DNA of 64,000 nucleotides, from the NCBI RefSeq assembly GCF_011386835.1, contig NC_088804.1:34769549-34833548 (forward strand). Direction: 5' to 3'. Every line of letters begins with the position of its first letter. The first letter of the stretch is position 1. Below the pieces are notes generated by a model that saw only the letters and a list, made by a program, of their open reading frames with translations, made no database searches and was not told the DNA's origin. Below are positions 50,324 to 62,135 of the stretch, piece by piece. Both the position numbers and the translations under genes were made by a program. Origin of the DNA: Chrysemys picta bellii. Lineage: Eukaryota; Chordata; Testudines; Emydidae.

Positions 50324-52759
50324 TACGCTTGTAAGCATGTTTATGTCCTGAGAAATCCCACTACGACCTGTTCCAACCTGATGTGACATCAACACTTACT
50401 GGATCATGGAACCAAGTCATTGGGGGCCAGGTAAGTGACTTTTATAACAAGCCACAGTTTTCAATGTTGCTGCTACTATTAATATTATTATTATTTATTT
50501 ATTATTTATTTTATTTATTGTATTATTTATTTTACATCTTGGATGTTTTGCGGTCTGCCAGAGAAAACGGAACTAAAGTACTGAGTGCCAAAGTGCTTGT
50601 GATTCACCCTGAAGGATGAATCTTTCCACTGACTCAAATGGGCTATGGATCAGGCCCTGTATGAATGCGAAACCCCTAACTGTCCCTAATGGGTGAATAT
50701 TATAGATGGCTAATTACCATCTAATTCATATTAATGTTGTGACACCCTTTTGGGAGGACTGATCTGATCTCAAATGGCTCATATTTCTGATCTGTTTTCT
50801 TTAGGAGTGAGAAAGTATCAACAAATGCTCTTCGGCTCAGGATGACTGTGAATAGTGATTAATTAGGAAATTAACATGTTCATGTCTCTATTACATCTAT
50901 GCAAAACATGTGGCCCAAATCCTGTAGAACTTGACTCCCCTGACTTCTGTCACCATGGGTCATTGCATTCCTTAATAGGTCCATTGATTTCCATGGGGCT
51001 ACTTGAGTGAGTAAAGTATTTGACCCAGGGTGTTTTCAGCTCATATGAGTTTTGTCCAACTCTTCTTTGGTTTGGTTGGCGCAGTTTTGGATTTGAATGA
51101 ACTCAAAATGATAGATTTTCCTGGCTAATGGTCAAAACCACATACAACAAATAAATCCTTCACTGACACACGCACAGCTCTGTGTCCAGGTTTGCAGAAA
51201 ACGAAACTCAGGTCCACTCCCTTCTAAGAGGCTGCCTGATCCAAACCCCACAGAAATTAATAGAAAAGGCACCTGTTGACTTCAATGGGCTTTGAATCAG
51301 GCCCAGATCGCTCAGTGAACAGTCTTATTTCTTAGTGGATTTTGCCGAGCACCTTCGAAGTTTCAGTGATTTTATAATGGCAAATACATTGTATCCCTTA
51401 AAATGTGACTGGGACAGAACTGTACACATCTGGATAGAAAAAAACTGTTTGTTTCTCTACACAATTGGGCAGATCTTCAGCTTTTATTTTAAAAGGCAAG
51501 ATTTTGGCTCTTGAGTGAGCTGTTGCTGGAGAGAAAAGAATCCCTCCGTCTTAAAAAGAAACATCTGCTGGGAATGTGAGCTACTGCCTGACTGAGGACT
51601 AGGGGTCTGCAATTAATCAACCTCTTCAGTCATGTCACCAAGGAGAATTCGAATGAGATGGACCAATTGTGGAGGGGGGGGGGGGAAGCCAGGAAATATG
51701 TAAGTGCAGCCAAACACATCATGCTGGACTCCAAAAAATGAGGGATATCATCTGTGGACTCACTGCTATGTTTTCAGGTGGATGAATGGAGAAGACAGAA
51801 GGTCACCTTGGGCTATTTTTCAAAGTTGGGAACAGACCCAGTTTATTCAGTGGCAAATGATGTCTCTAGGCCCAGAAACATATGTATAAGCACACACGCA
51901 TGGCTATTCCACCTGAGCTCTGTGCCAGTGAAAACTATTTGCCAGATTTTCAGTGTATATTTGTGTGTGTGTGTGAATATATGAATCTAAGTAGCCACAT
52001 TGCAGTTCCTGGATGAAATTATATTGCTTCCCAGTTTAATTATGCAGTGAGTGAAACAGAGGACATTTCCTGGCAGTTGTTAACTAGCTGGAGAAACTGA
52101 AGGCTCATTTCTGAGTGCCGGACTTGACACCTTGAAGAGGCCCAGTTTTTAGTAAGTGTTGAGGACCCAACCTCTGACAGTCAAGAATCTTTAAAGTATC
52201 TCAAGTTGGGCAAATTCAGTAGTCATTTTTGAAAGTGTAGATTGTAACCCATTAACTGCAAGGAAATAGCTGACTCGGGGTCACTACTCTTACTATATAG
52301 ACTGTTCAAATGGAAACTATGAATGGACACACTGATGTAAATTCTTTACATTTACTGATAAATTAACATTTGGACAATAACATGAAGAAGGGGCCCTTGT
52401 GCCAGCACTGGTCTTTTCCAGACAGTATAATAGGAAACCATTCTAGAGGTATCGATGAGAAGCAGATATTTACTCCTGTTAGAGGTGAATACCGAGATTT
52501 CTGGTCTCAAGAGGTGAATTTTTGTCACGATGAACTGAATCAGGGATGCTTGTGGTTGAAGTAAATGAGAGACTCATCTAGGCCATCTCCCTGCCAGTGT
52601 CTTTCTCTTTGCAGCCTGAGATGGGCCAATATGATAGTGAGAAGTTTTGGAGAAAATGAGGAGGGAAAATGGTGATCCCCATTAAGACAGGTTGTACTAA
52701 GGAAAACGGGGGTGACAGGGATGGAGCGAAGGAAAGTGTAGGAATGGTTCATTCCTAGA
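50324..52759. other. Intergenic stretch with (ATT)n tract
   Basis: An (ATT)n/(TTTA)n tract occupies about 50476-50535, a poly-G run lies at 51674-51685 and a short (GT)n at 51962-51972. No coding evidence. Confidence 0.5.
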
Positions 52760-52860
52760 TTTTTTTAAGTCCAGAAAGAACAATTATGATGATCCAGTCT
52801 GACCTCCTGTATAACACAAACCACAGAATTTCTCCCAGTAATTCCTGCATGAAGCCAATA
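52760..52860 (-). mobile_element. CR1 3' end fragment (minus)
   Basis: 'gtccagaaagaacaattatg', 'gatccagtctgacctcctgt' and 'ataacacaaaccacagaat' match the CR1 3' terminus also present at 1120 and 20461. Confidence 0.75.
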
Positions 52861-55369
52861 AATGATACTTGCTAATGGGAGAAAGGCATGGGGGTGGGAA
52901 GGTCAACACCATCACAAACAAACAAAAACAATTCTGAGCTTGTTCTATTGCTCTGGGAGTTTGGAATGGAACATTCCATGCTCACACTGTTTTGTTTTAT
53001 TGGAGTTTTGAAAGTGCAAACCACAGATGACCAGGGCAAAACCAAAATGAGCCCAAAGATCAGCATGCAATGGAAATCATGTTCTTAGTTTGCTTCGGAT
53101 CATCCATTATTTTTTGTTAAGGAAGACGCCTCATTATTGTAGCATTAATCTTCTATATACATTTGGCAGAAATCAAAATACTGCCTTTGTCTGTAGATAG
53201 ATCTGCTTGTACAGCTCTGACTGTATCCAGCCATTTCCTCGTGAGCAGCAGCATGGAAATTGTGCAAGAAAAACCCCTGCCCGAGTCCTAAACATTACGT
53301 TGCCAGCGTGATTATTGATCAAGGGGAAAGTCTCCGGGTTTGTGAGACATCAGGAGGGAGCACTGATGTCATTCTGCGGCTGTGCGGCGCTGTAGCTGTT
53401 TTTGTCCATGGATATTCCACAGCATATAATGTAAGCGAAAGCAGGCATCCATAAGGGACCCTGGCAGAAGCTCCCTTCTGAGTGATTCATACTGACACTT
53501 CGTGGGAATATGGGATCCCTTCAGCCTACTGCACTTCTCACCTCTGAGTCACACTACCCCAGGAGAGTAAATAAGGTAACTGCGCACTGATCTCAGCAGT
53601 GATGAGTTCTCTTCCCAAAGAAAGGTGTCAGAAGGAGAAAATGAAGCATTGCCTGTTGGCAGTGTGTGTCACCGCTGACTGTGTCAGCAATTTCCTAACT
53701 AGGGCAAAATGCTCCTCTCTGATCCGCACGCATGCCACAAGCCTCATTGCATCCCATGGCATCTGCAGTGCCACACAGTGATGCACGTTAGGAGGTTTAT
53801 AATAAGCCAGGAAGTGCTGGGAGGATTTCAGGAGGGGGCGGGAGCCATGGATTAGTAACAGGTTAGTTCAAACATGGGGACATTTGTTGCAATCTGGGAT
53901 TGTCTCCGTTGTCATGTTAGCTCTGCAGTTTGCTTTTGTGAGTTCAGCCTTAAGGTAAGACATCTAGTTAGCTCAGCTCAGTCCCAATCAGGTAAGACCG
54001 ACCACTCCTGCAGAAGAATGTTTATGGGATTAATGTCTTTAGCACTACACAGATGAAAATTTTGGACAGATTGGGAATAGGATCTCAACTAATTTTGCAT
54101 CCACCACCAATTGTAGGTGTAAAATTTCAGGTTAAATTAATTGAGTGCAAATGATAGCATTTAGACATCTAATTAGTTCATTGTGCCTGCAAATCCAGTA
54201 GATGGATGTCTATATATCTGTATTTTGGTGAAACACCTCAGCAGAAAGCCCCACAACATCAGCCAGTCATGACACTTTTCTCAGAGTCAATTTTACTATA
54301 ATCAGGCACATGACAACAGTTAACAAAGCATCAGAAAGGTAACAAAATGTTCCTTAACTTGGGATCTCTCCCCCAGAACCTTGGGTTGCTAGCCTGGCCT
54401 TCTCCTTGGCAGTCACTGCTGCTGGTCTGTTACAGTCTGCTTTTACAAAATGTGACCTTCTATGTATTTCTCTAACTCTAGATGACGTGTGACATCACAA
54501 GCCTGGTGACCCGCCACACGAGACGTTTGCCTGTGGGAAGTGGGAAGATGAGATGACTGTCTCTTCATCTTGTGATCAGAATATATGAAAAAGTGAGTCA
54601 CCAGCAGAGTGAGGGGTCCTTGTTGCTTCCAGATTGAGATACCATTCTCAGGACTTTCATTTAGTCTGACTTCCCATAATGAGAGATCTCATGAATATTC
54701 TTTAGTTATCTGGGCAAGTGAGCCCTGCTATAATTCTGGTGCTGGTGGTTTCACTGATTATAGGATGCTGCTTGTGATGGCGCCAGGTCGCTTCTTACTC
54801 TTGTTCATGAATATGAAGACTGCCATTTTCCTAGGTGCCAAAGGAATTGAGGCACCCAACTCCCATTGCAAGTCACTCCCTTTGGCTCCTAACCATCTTG
54901 GACTCCATTGAAAATCCAAGCCCAAGGGATTAACTTTATTGCAAACCCTAAGGGGGACCCATACCCAGAATGGCCCAGCTGAGCTCATGTTACACCACTT
55001 CTTGTATTGGTGCAATGTTTTGTTTCATCAGAACACTTCATTTGAGTGCACGTCCTGTTTTTTCCTTCAACTTTGTCATCATGAAGTATCTGGATTGCCT
55101 CATCTACTTCTGTGCGCATGCTACAGCACTCCAGCTTCTTCTGTAATCCGTGTTTCTATTGGCATCAGATTCCATTTCAGCCTCTGAGTATGAACCCACT
55201 CCCCCACCTCCCCACCACACACACACGCCAAAGCCCCCTAATATGTGTGAGAGAAGAGTGTCCTCATAACCAGGGGCATCTGTTTGTGAATGGTCCTGGA
55301 GTAAGTAACTTGAGTTATGGTGAGGAGTTAGCTCTCAGTGAACAAAATCATCCATTGCCCTGAGGAATA
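52861..55369. other. Intergenic stretch, nothing recognised
   Basis: AT-rich, without any exon bounded by splice signals that I could support and without a clear repeat. Confidence 0.5.
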
Positions 55370-55443
55370 AGGGCTGGATCAAACTCCCTCCAGACTCAGT
55401 GGAAAGAGCCTCACTGACTTCTGTAGGAGCTGGATCAAGCCCT
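55370..55443. repeat. Short inverted-end repeat
   Basis: 'agggctggatcaaactccc' and 'gagctggatcaagccct' are inverted-like ends around 'ctcactgacttctgtagg'. Resembles the ancient palindromic families. Confidence 0.35.
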
Positions 55444-55625
55444 TGAAGAGGAGCAGACAGAGCCAGAAGTTTTAAGTGTGCACCCGACTTCTGCATGCCC
55501 TGTCTGCTTGTGCAAGCCAACACGTATGTGGTGTTTGCTGCTTTAACATATGCTTTGCTCCCTATAGCCCCCTACGGGCCCTGTACAGCAGAGACTAGTC
55601 ATGGTGCAGAGCAGTCTGGTCAGGC

Positions 55626-55912
55626 CCTGGCATCAAGAGCGGTGCCAGGGTTTTTGCCGCCCTAGGCGGCAGCGCTCCTCCTCTGAGCATTCGGCGGCGG
55701 GGGTCCTTCCGCTCCGCGTCTTCGGGGCACTTCAGTGACGGGTCCTGGAGCGAGTGAAGGACCCGCCGCCAAATTTCCGCCGAAGACCCGGAGTGGAAGG
55801 ACCCCCCGCCGCCGAATTTCCGCCGAGGGTGGCAAAATGCCGCCCCCCAAATCCTGCTGCCTTAGGCGACCACCTAGGGTCGTCTAGTGGAAGCGCCAGC
55901 CCTGCCTGGCAT
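55626..55912 (-). mobile_element. hAT-type palindromic MITE with 8 bp duplication
   Basis: Element 55634-55904 (271 bp) lies between exact copies of CCTGGCAT (55626-55633, 55905-55912). Internal inverted segments include 'ggacccgccgccaaatttcc' and 'ttcggcggcgggggtcctt'. Ends CAAGAGCGGTGCC and ...GCGCCAGCCCTG are imperfect inverted repeats. GC-rich, non-coding. The 8 bp duplication supports hAT. Confidence 0.8.
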
Positions 55913-56981
55913 GCCTCTTTGCTGGGGCTGTAGAGCCTTTACAATGACTCTACGCTGGCCAGGGAGGCCCCTCACACATGAAGTATTTCCAGGGAGTCTT
56001 TTCTGCCTCCTTTAAGGCCCCTTTACTCTGCCTGAACGGCCTTAGTGTAACTGAGAATCCGGCCCAATGTTTCTGCACCCTGGTAAGCACAAGTCAGAGG
56101 ACGAACAGAGAAAAATAACTGGGCAGATAAATGACTTAGTTGACAAGTTGCCTTCAGTGGTGTTACACCAGGGGTGAATTTGTCCCTATTTGCTTCAGTA
56201 GTTTCCTTTGGTTGTCTTCTGTACCAGCACCCTTCTCCTCATTGCTGTTTTACTATCCTGACAAAGATGGCAAAGTCCTGTGTGTGTTTCTAGGTTTGTT
56301 TGTTTTTTTTTAAATCTGCCTAAGACTTAGCCCACATCCTCTTTCGTCAACTGTTTCTCCATACACTGCAATCAGCCGTGTACTTGAGCAATGTCTGGAA
56401 TTGGACAAAAAGTTATGTGATTTGGAGGACTTGCTCCCCATTGGCCTCCTCCAAGTCTTGATGTGATTAGTTCTACTCTCCCCAGCTGGAAGACTCAAAG
56501 CTAGCAACCCTGTGTTGTGGACCCCAAGTAAAAATCTTTCCAGAAAAGGGAATCAGACAAGGTATTTGATTGCTTTAAAAAAAAAAAAAAAGTGCCTGGA
56601 GAATGTTTGATGTAACTCTTGGAGATGGCATTTAGATATTGTGTGAAGGTGATGATCGATGCATTAGAAATACCCAAGAGAGAGCAACTGGATGGACAGC
56701 CCTAAAAAAATCCTCCATCCTAAATGTTTACCAGTCAGATCAGTGAGTAAGAAGTGTGGTGTTCTTTCCCCTTTGGAAAGGGTTTATATAGAGTATGTGT
56801 ATAAATTCCTACTGTCAGGGTGAAATTCAGCCTAGTCCAGTCCAGTCCAATAGAATATATGAAATGTCCTCTGCCTCACCAAAGCTTTGTGTTAAGGGTA
56901 CAGAGGACCTTATGTAGATCCTTGACATTGGGTTGAATTTGATTTTCCCCTACCCAAATTAATGAGGCTTAAGACAGGATT
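55913..56981. other. Intergenic stretch
   Basis: A fragment of the ancient repeat ('tggtgttacaccaggggtga') lies at about 56158-56190 and poly-A at 56577-56591. Nothing else is seen. Confidence 0.5.
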
Positions 56982-57214
56982 CTCAAAGGAAAAGGCAACA
57001 AAGAGTCCTGTGGCACCTTATAGACTAACAGATGTATTGGAGCATAAGCTTTCGTGGGTGAATACCCACTTCATGCGTCTGACAAAGTGGGTATTCATCT
57101 ACGAAAGCGTATGCTCCAATACATCTGTTAATCTATAAGGTGCCACAGGACTCTCTGTTGCTTTTTACAGATCCAGACTAACATGGCTACCCCTCTGATA
57201 CTCAAAGGAAAAGG
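56982..57214. mobile_element. Penelope-like fold-back element, copy B
   Basis: Element 56996-57200 (205 bp) lies between perfect 14 bp copies of CTCAAAGGAAAAGG (56982-56995, 57201-57214). Layout as copy A: inverted arms, centre near 57073-57078, and the right arm extended by 'ttgctttttacagatccag' and 'cccctctgata'. The two copies have unrelated target sites, so this short palindromic unit was inserted twice independently. Confidence 0.85.
57079..57116 (+). ncRNA. Decayed hammerhead-like motif (copy B)
   Basis: CTGACAA (57079-57085) replaces the CTGANGA core, losing the essential G. The GTGGGT stem pairs poorly with ATCTAC, GAAA is kept (57103-57106), and the AGC-GTAT-GCT mini stem and cleavage-position C (57116) are kept. 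Probably inactive. Confidence 0.35.
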
Positions 57215-59701
57215 AATTTCAGTGGGATTTAGGCATTTAATGTGCGTGGGTTTACTTGAAAGTCCCAACCTAAGAGTGTGGGGCCTAGGTGAAGAATAGG
57301 AGATCACCTGTTTTTCTTCTCTCAAGTCCCTTACGTAGAAGAAACAGGGCAGGCTGAAACCATCATCCTGCTGTTAAGTTGTTACTACTGCATGGGAAGC
57401 AGGAGCTAGAGCCACAGTAGTGCTCTTACTGCGAATCTGTCCCGAAGCAGTCTCCAAGGACCTGGAGCACCCATGGAGTTGGCGCCTATGTTGGTTAGTA
57501 AACTTATTAAAAGGGTCCCTCGAGACTGTTGTCCCTGGGCACATGCACAGCACTTAACAACATCAGAGCATGGATCACTATACATAGACCACTCCCTGTA
57601 TTATCATATATACATAGATCAGCCACGGCACTCAGGCAAAAGCCTGAGGAAGGAGACAGGCCTGTATCATTCCCTGACAGTGAATAGATGTGGGCTGTCT
57701 TGGAGCAGTGAGAAAAGAGAGCGCTAAAGGCCTTGGCTCTGCTGAGAAGAGCATGGGCCAGTTCCTCAGTTGCTGTAGATTTGGCCTTCAGCCCGCGTGC
57801 ATTCATATCGAGGGATTGTCAGCAAGTTCGCTCAAGAAGGTAGAGAGGGATCTTGTCTCTCTTTCTCTCTGTCAGGGGGTTAGGACCCAAACCTCTGACA
57901 GCTTTCACAGCTCATAGGCTGAACCAAGAAGCGATTATGAAGTCAGTGCACCCTTTGGAGAAATAGCATTGAGGTCATTGGATGATATCGGTGGTTTTCT
58001 CTAAGCATGTGTGCAGCCATGCTTTAAAATACTATAAATAACAATGGAGAGTCCGACACAAGTTCTTAAATTGTCATCAGTAAATGCCTATTAAATACTT
58101 GATGATGTTACCGTGCTGTGATTGTGATAGGTCAGCTCTGTTCACTGACTGGAGATCAGCTGCAGAGCTTCCTGATCAAAGGGAAGTTGTATGTTTCCTT
58201 GGCAGTTCACCTAACAGGTGCAAACTGTGTTCCTTAGGATGCTACAGTGTGCTCCGTTGATTTACTCTGACTGCACCAGCGTGCATCAACTTCCACATGT
58301 GGCGGTGTGTGGGAGTGCTGCATGACACCTTAATTCGCGCTAGACAGGAATGTTGCCAAAGCACACATTAAGATTTCTGCAGTGTAGCAACGAAACTAAG
58401 TGATTCCTTGGGACGCTTTGTGGAGTGAAGCATTATTGCACATAAATAAAGCGTTCAGAATCGGACCCCAGGAGAACAGGGGAAATAAGCCTCAATGGAC
58501 TTATGGCTGAAAGCGTCTCCATCCGTGTTTCTATTTCTTGTTGGTAATTTTGGGATGATTTTGACGCTGACTAATTTGTGAATTGGGTGATGTGTCTTGT
58601 GTCGCTGGGAAGTGGGATCCCATCGAGAAACAATGCCGGAGTTTTTTGTTTTGTTTTTTTTAGTTCCAGGTGGAAAAAGAACAGTGGCATCAGCAAGTGT
58701 GACAATAAACACCAACCCTTAAACAATGTGGTTGTTTGCAGTTATTGGGTGCAGCAATTAACAGAAATTAATTACAAATCTAAATTTCTGATCACCTTGT
58801 TAATTCATTTCTACTCCCCCATCCCTGCCCCCATGAGCATTAATATACGGAAGTGCTATGAAAGTTCAAATAGCCAAGTGGTGATTTCCATTTCTTTGCT
58901 TGCACAGAATTGTAATTCAGCATTTCGATCAGTCAGTAAAAAGGGAAATAATGTCACCTTTAAATAAGTGGCAAAAGAGTTACTGAAAGGCACTGCTAAT
59001 AACATGAACAATGGAGACCTAAAATAATACTAAGTGGTATTTTGCAGCATACATGTTGTGTTGCACACATTAAAGTCATTGGGGAAGTCAATGTTTCCTC
59101 AGTGTATACAATGCAACACATTTGCATTCTTTCTTGCACGCACGTGCACACAGTCATTGGGGGTCACAGCATGATCTTGCAGCTGCTTTTGGGTGATGGA
59201 TGGGGCGGCTTATGCGATAACATTAAAACAATACATTCAGCAGTTTGCTGTGGCAGATTAGAAAACACTTCTGCTTGAGCTGATAAACTGATTAGAAAGA
59301 TTATACTTAGATCTGAAAATGGCTGCTTTTCCATTCGATATGTATTTAAACATGCATCTGAAATGGGGTATTGCCCAGGGATCTCTATCACTGGGCAGTA
59401 ATTTTTTTCCATTTGATTCATCAGACGTGATAATTATCACTGCAGTCGCTGTCTGACACTTTTCACTTACAGGCCCTGAATTAACTGTTGCCTAACCTGT
59501 GAGTGCAGGCAGCATGGAATAGGTAGGTCACACAAAGACAGCAGGTATGACTGATGCTGGAAGAGCTTCTGCATCACCTCTGTTCAGCAGTCCTTGTCGG
59601 GGAAGAAAAAATAATCTTTTCCTCCAGAAATCTGTTAGAATTTCCTCTTCCCAAATGGTGCATTTTCAGAGAGTGGCAGCTGCAGCTCCCTTTCCCTGAT
59701 A
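57215..59701. other. Intergenic stretch, nothing recognised
   Basis: AT-moderate DNA without supported exons, RNA genes or identifiable repeats. Confidence 0.5.
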
Positions 59702-60503
59702 GACTAGGGCAGTGGTTTTCAAACTGCGGGTTGTGACCCAGCCGCGACCCAGTGGATTGCGGAATGTAAGGATGTAAGGTTGCGGAATGCCATTAAAAGT
59801 CCTATCGGTGGTGCTGCTCGGCTAAGACAGGTTAGTCCCTACTTGTTCTGACACCACGCTGCGCCCTGGAAGTGGCCAGCAGCAGGTTTGGCTCCTAGGC
59901 AGGGCGGCCATGGGGCTCCGTGCACTGCCCCTAGCACCGGCTCCATGCTCCAATTGGCTGGGAACCGGCCAATGGGAGCTGGGGGGGGGGTGCCTGCAGG
60001 CAACAGCCACGCTGAGCTGCTTGCGCACCTCTGCCTTGGAGCCGGACCTGCTGCCAGCCACTTCCAGGGCGCAGTGCAGTCCACAGTGCCAGGACAGGCA
60101 GGAAGCCTGCCTTAGCACCCCCAGTGTGCTGCTGACTGGGAACTGCCCGAGGTAAGCCCATGCCCCAATCCCATGCCCCAACCTCCTGCCCCCCCCCGAG
60201 CCCCCCCCAAACCCAGAGCCCCCTCCTGCACCCCCGGCCCCACCCCAGAGCCTGCACCCCCAACCCAGAGCCCTGACCCCCTCCCGCACCCCAACCCCCT
60301 GCCCTACCCTGAGCTCTCCCAAACCGAGTCCCTTCCTGCACCCCAAACCCCTCATCCCCAGCCCTGCCTTGCAGCCCTCACCCCTGTACCCCAACCCTCT
60401 GCCCCAGCCCTGAGCCCCTCCCACACACCAAACCCCCCTGCCCCAGCTCCGTTGGGTCACGGGCATCAACAATTTTCTAAGTTTGAAAACAACTGGACTA
60501 GGG
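59702..60503. mobile_element. hAT-type element with internal C-rich minisatellite
   Basis: Element 59710-60495 (786 bp) is flanked by exact GACTAGGG copies (59702-59709, 60496-60503). Termini CAGTGGTTTTCAAACT and AGTTTGAAAACAACTG are inverted. Both features are diagnostic of hAT. The interior from about 60160 to 60450 is an irregular minisatellite of CCCCANCCC / CCCAGAGCC units. Long ORFs on both strands come from this low complexity and are not genes. Confidence 0.88.
60160..60450 (+). repeat. C-rich minisatellite inside the hAT element
   Basis: Irregular repetition of CCCCAACCC, CCCAGAGCC and CCCTGCACC words over roughly 290 bp. Confidence 0.8.
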
Positions 60504-61329
60504 TAGTGCATTTGCTTGTTAAATTGATCTGCCTCAGAAAGTGAAACATCCCTTTTCATTTCCAGTGTATATAATGCCCTGTTTCAGTTTCATGTCCGTC
60601 TCGCTTTTAATGAAGGGCAAATGGCACGTCCCATTGGCTTCCATCCAGACTCAGGACTGGGACCTCACTGTTTACAGGGAAAGGTGAGCATCTATCAGCA
60701 TAGTTAGGGAAAGGCTGAATGGGGAAATGAAAAGAGAACCTTTGCACTCCTGTGGCCCATTCTTATCATCATTCCCTGGGTGAGCCACAAAAGGATATTG
60801 TTGTCCAGGAAATGGGCCCAGAGTCACTTCTGCATCATGTTTCCTTCTAGTGGGATACACCAGAGTCAGGGCCGGATTAAGGTTATGAGGGACCTAAGGC
60901 TAATGGGAGGGAAGACCCCCAGTATGAATTACAGATGGCAAAAAAATAAATAAATGATGAAGTCATCAAACATTTCTCTACACACATTTACATATTATTG
61001 CACCCTGCAGGTCTTTCCCCCCAAGCTATGGACTCTACACCACACACCCTATCTCACTCTGACTGCAGCCTGGGAGGCAGCCAGCTTTTATTATGTAAAA
61101 TCCACTGAAGTAGAGGAAGTAGTAGTGGGAAAATTACATCGGGTGGCTTGTATTTTAGGCTGTCTTGCTCTGAAAGCTGCCTCCCAATGTTGCACTGGCT
61201 GAGGACAATGAAATACAGTTTTTGCATTGAACCCAATTATTTGTGGGATGCTACCCAGTTTGTGTAGTTAATCTCCAGTGATTGACCACACCAGGCCATT
61301 CTGTCACCAAGCTCTTCCACAATTAGAAT
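60504..61329. other. Intergenic stretch with one possible repeat end
   Basis: 'cagggccggattaaggttat' at about 60875 looks like a transposon terminus, but I find no partner end. No gene is seen. Confidence 0.4.
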
Positions 61330-62065
61330 AATAGAATTAGGGTTACCATACGTCCGGATTTTCCCGGACATGTCCGGCTTTTGGGGGCTCAAATCCCCGT
61401 CCGGGGGGAAATCCCCAAAAGCCGGGCATGTCCGGGAAAATCGGGAGGGCTTGGTGGTGCTCGGCCGGTGCGGGGCCGGGGGCATGGTGCCGGGCCGGGA
61501 ACCAGTGGCGCAGTGCTGGGCCAGGGTCACAGTGCCGGGCCGGGGTCCGGGGAGCCGGTCAGCCGGGGAGCCGGGGAGCCGAGCCCGCGGGGCCGGGAGC
61601 CGGGGAGCCAGGGAGCCGGGGCCGGGAGCTGAGCCCGCGGGGCGGGGAGCCAGGGAGCCGAGCCCGCAGGGCGGGGAGCCAGGGAGCCGGGCCGGGGAGC
61701 CGGGCCCGCGGGGCCGGGAGCCGGGCCCGCGGGGCCGGGAGCCGGGGGGTGCGCTGGGCCGTCGGGGGCCGGCAGTGCTGGGCGGGCCGGGGGTGGTCGG
61801 CCAGGGCCGGCACCCCAGGGCCCGAGCCGACCCAGGCTGGAAACGCTGGGGGGCCAGCCTGGGCCGCGCCTCCTCCCCCCACACACCCCCTTACCTGCTT
61901 CAGGCTTCCTGCGAATCAAATATTCGCGGGAAGCAGGGGAGGGGGCGGAGACTTTGGGGAGGGGGCGGGGTTGGGGCGGGGGGTGTGGGCGGGGCTGGGG
62001 GCGGGGCGGGGGTGTGTGGAGTGTCCTCCATTTGGAGGCACAAAATATGGTAACCCTAATAGAAT
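61330..62065. mobile_element. hAT-like MITE with GC-rich minisatellite core
   Basis: Element 61338-62057 (720 bp) is flanked by AATAGAAT on both sides (61330-61337, 62058-62065). Termini TAGGGTTACCATACG and ATATGGTAACCCT are inverted. A second hairpin near the left end pairs 'cccggacatgtccggctttt' with 'aaaagccgggcatgtccggg' (61364-61440). The core is a G-rich minisatellite. Non-coding. Confidence 0.85.
61555..61750 (+). repeat. GGGAGCCGNGCCCGCGGGGCC-type minisatellite
   Basis: Variable units built from GGGAGCCGGG and GCCCGCGGGGCC. Very high GC and CpG, with many G-runs that could form G-quadruplexes. Confidence 0.8.
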
Positions 62066-62135
62066 AGAATCATAGGACTGGAAGGGACCTTGAGAGGTCA
62101 TCTAGTCCAGTCCCCTGCACTCATGGCAGGACTAA
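62058..62135 (-). mobile_element. CR1 3' end fragment (minus)
   Basis: 'atagaatcataggactggaa', 'gggaccttgagaggtcatct' and 'agtccagtcccctgcac' form the antisense CR1 3' terminus. The (AGAAT) end abuts the target duplication of the preceding MITE. Confidence 0.8.

Noticed and set aside
59822..60559. 245-codon minus-strand ORF rich in Gly, Trp and Leu
   Set aside because: It lies within the C-rich minisatellite of a hAT element and has no domain-like sequence.
61237..61884. Overlapping long ORFs (over 200 codons) on both strands, Pro/Gly/Arg/Ala-rich
   Set aside because: They coincide with the GC-rich minisatellite of a MITE. Low complexity in all frames produces open frames without coding meaning.
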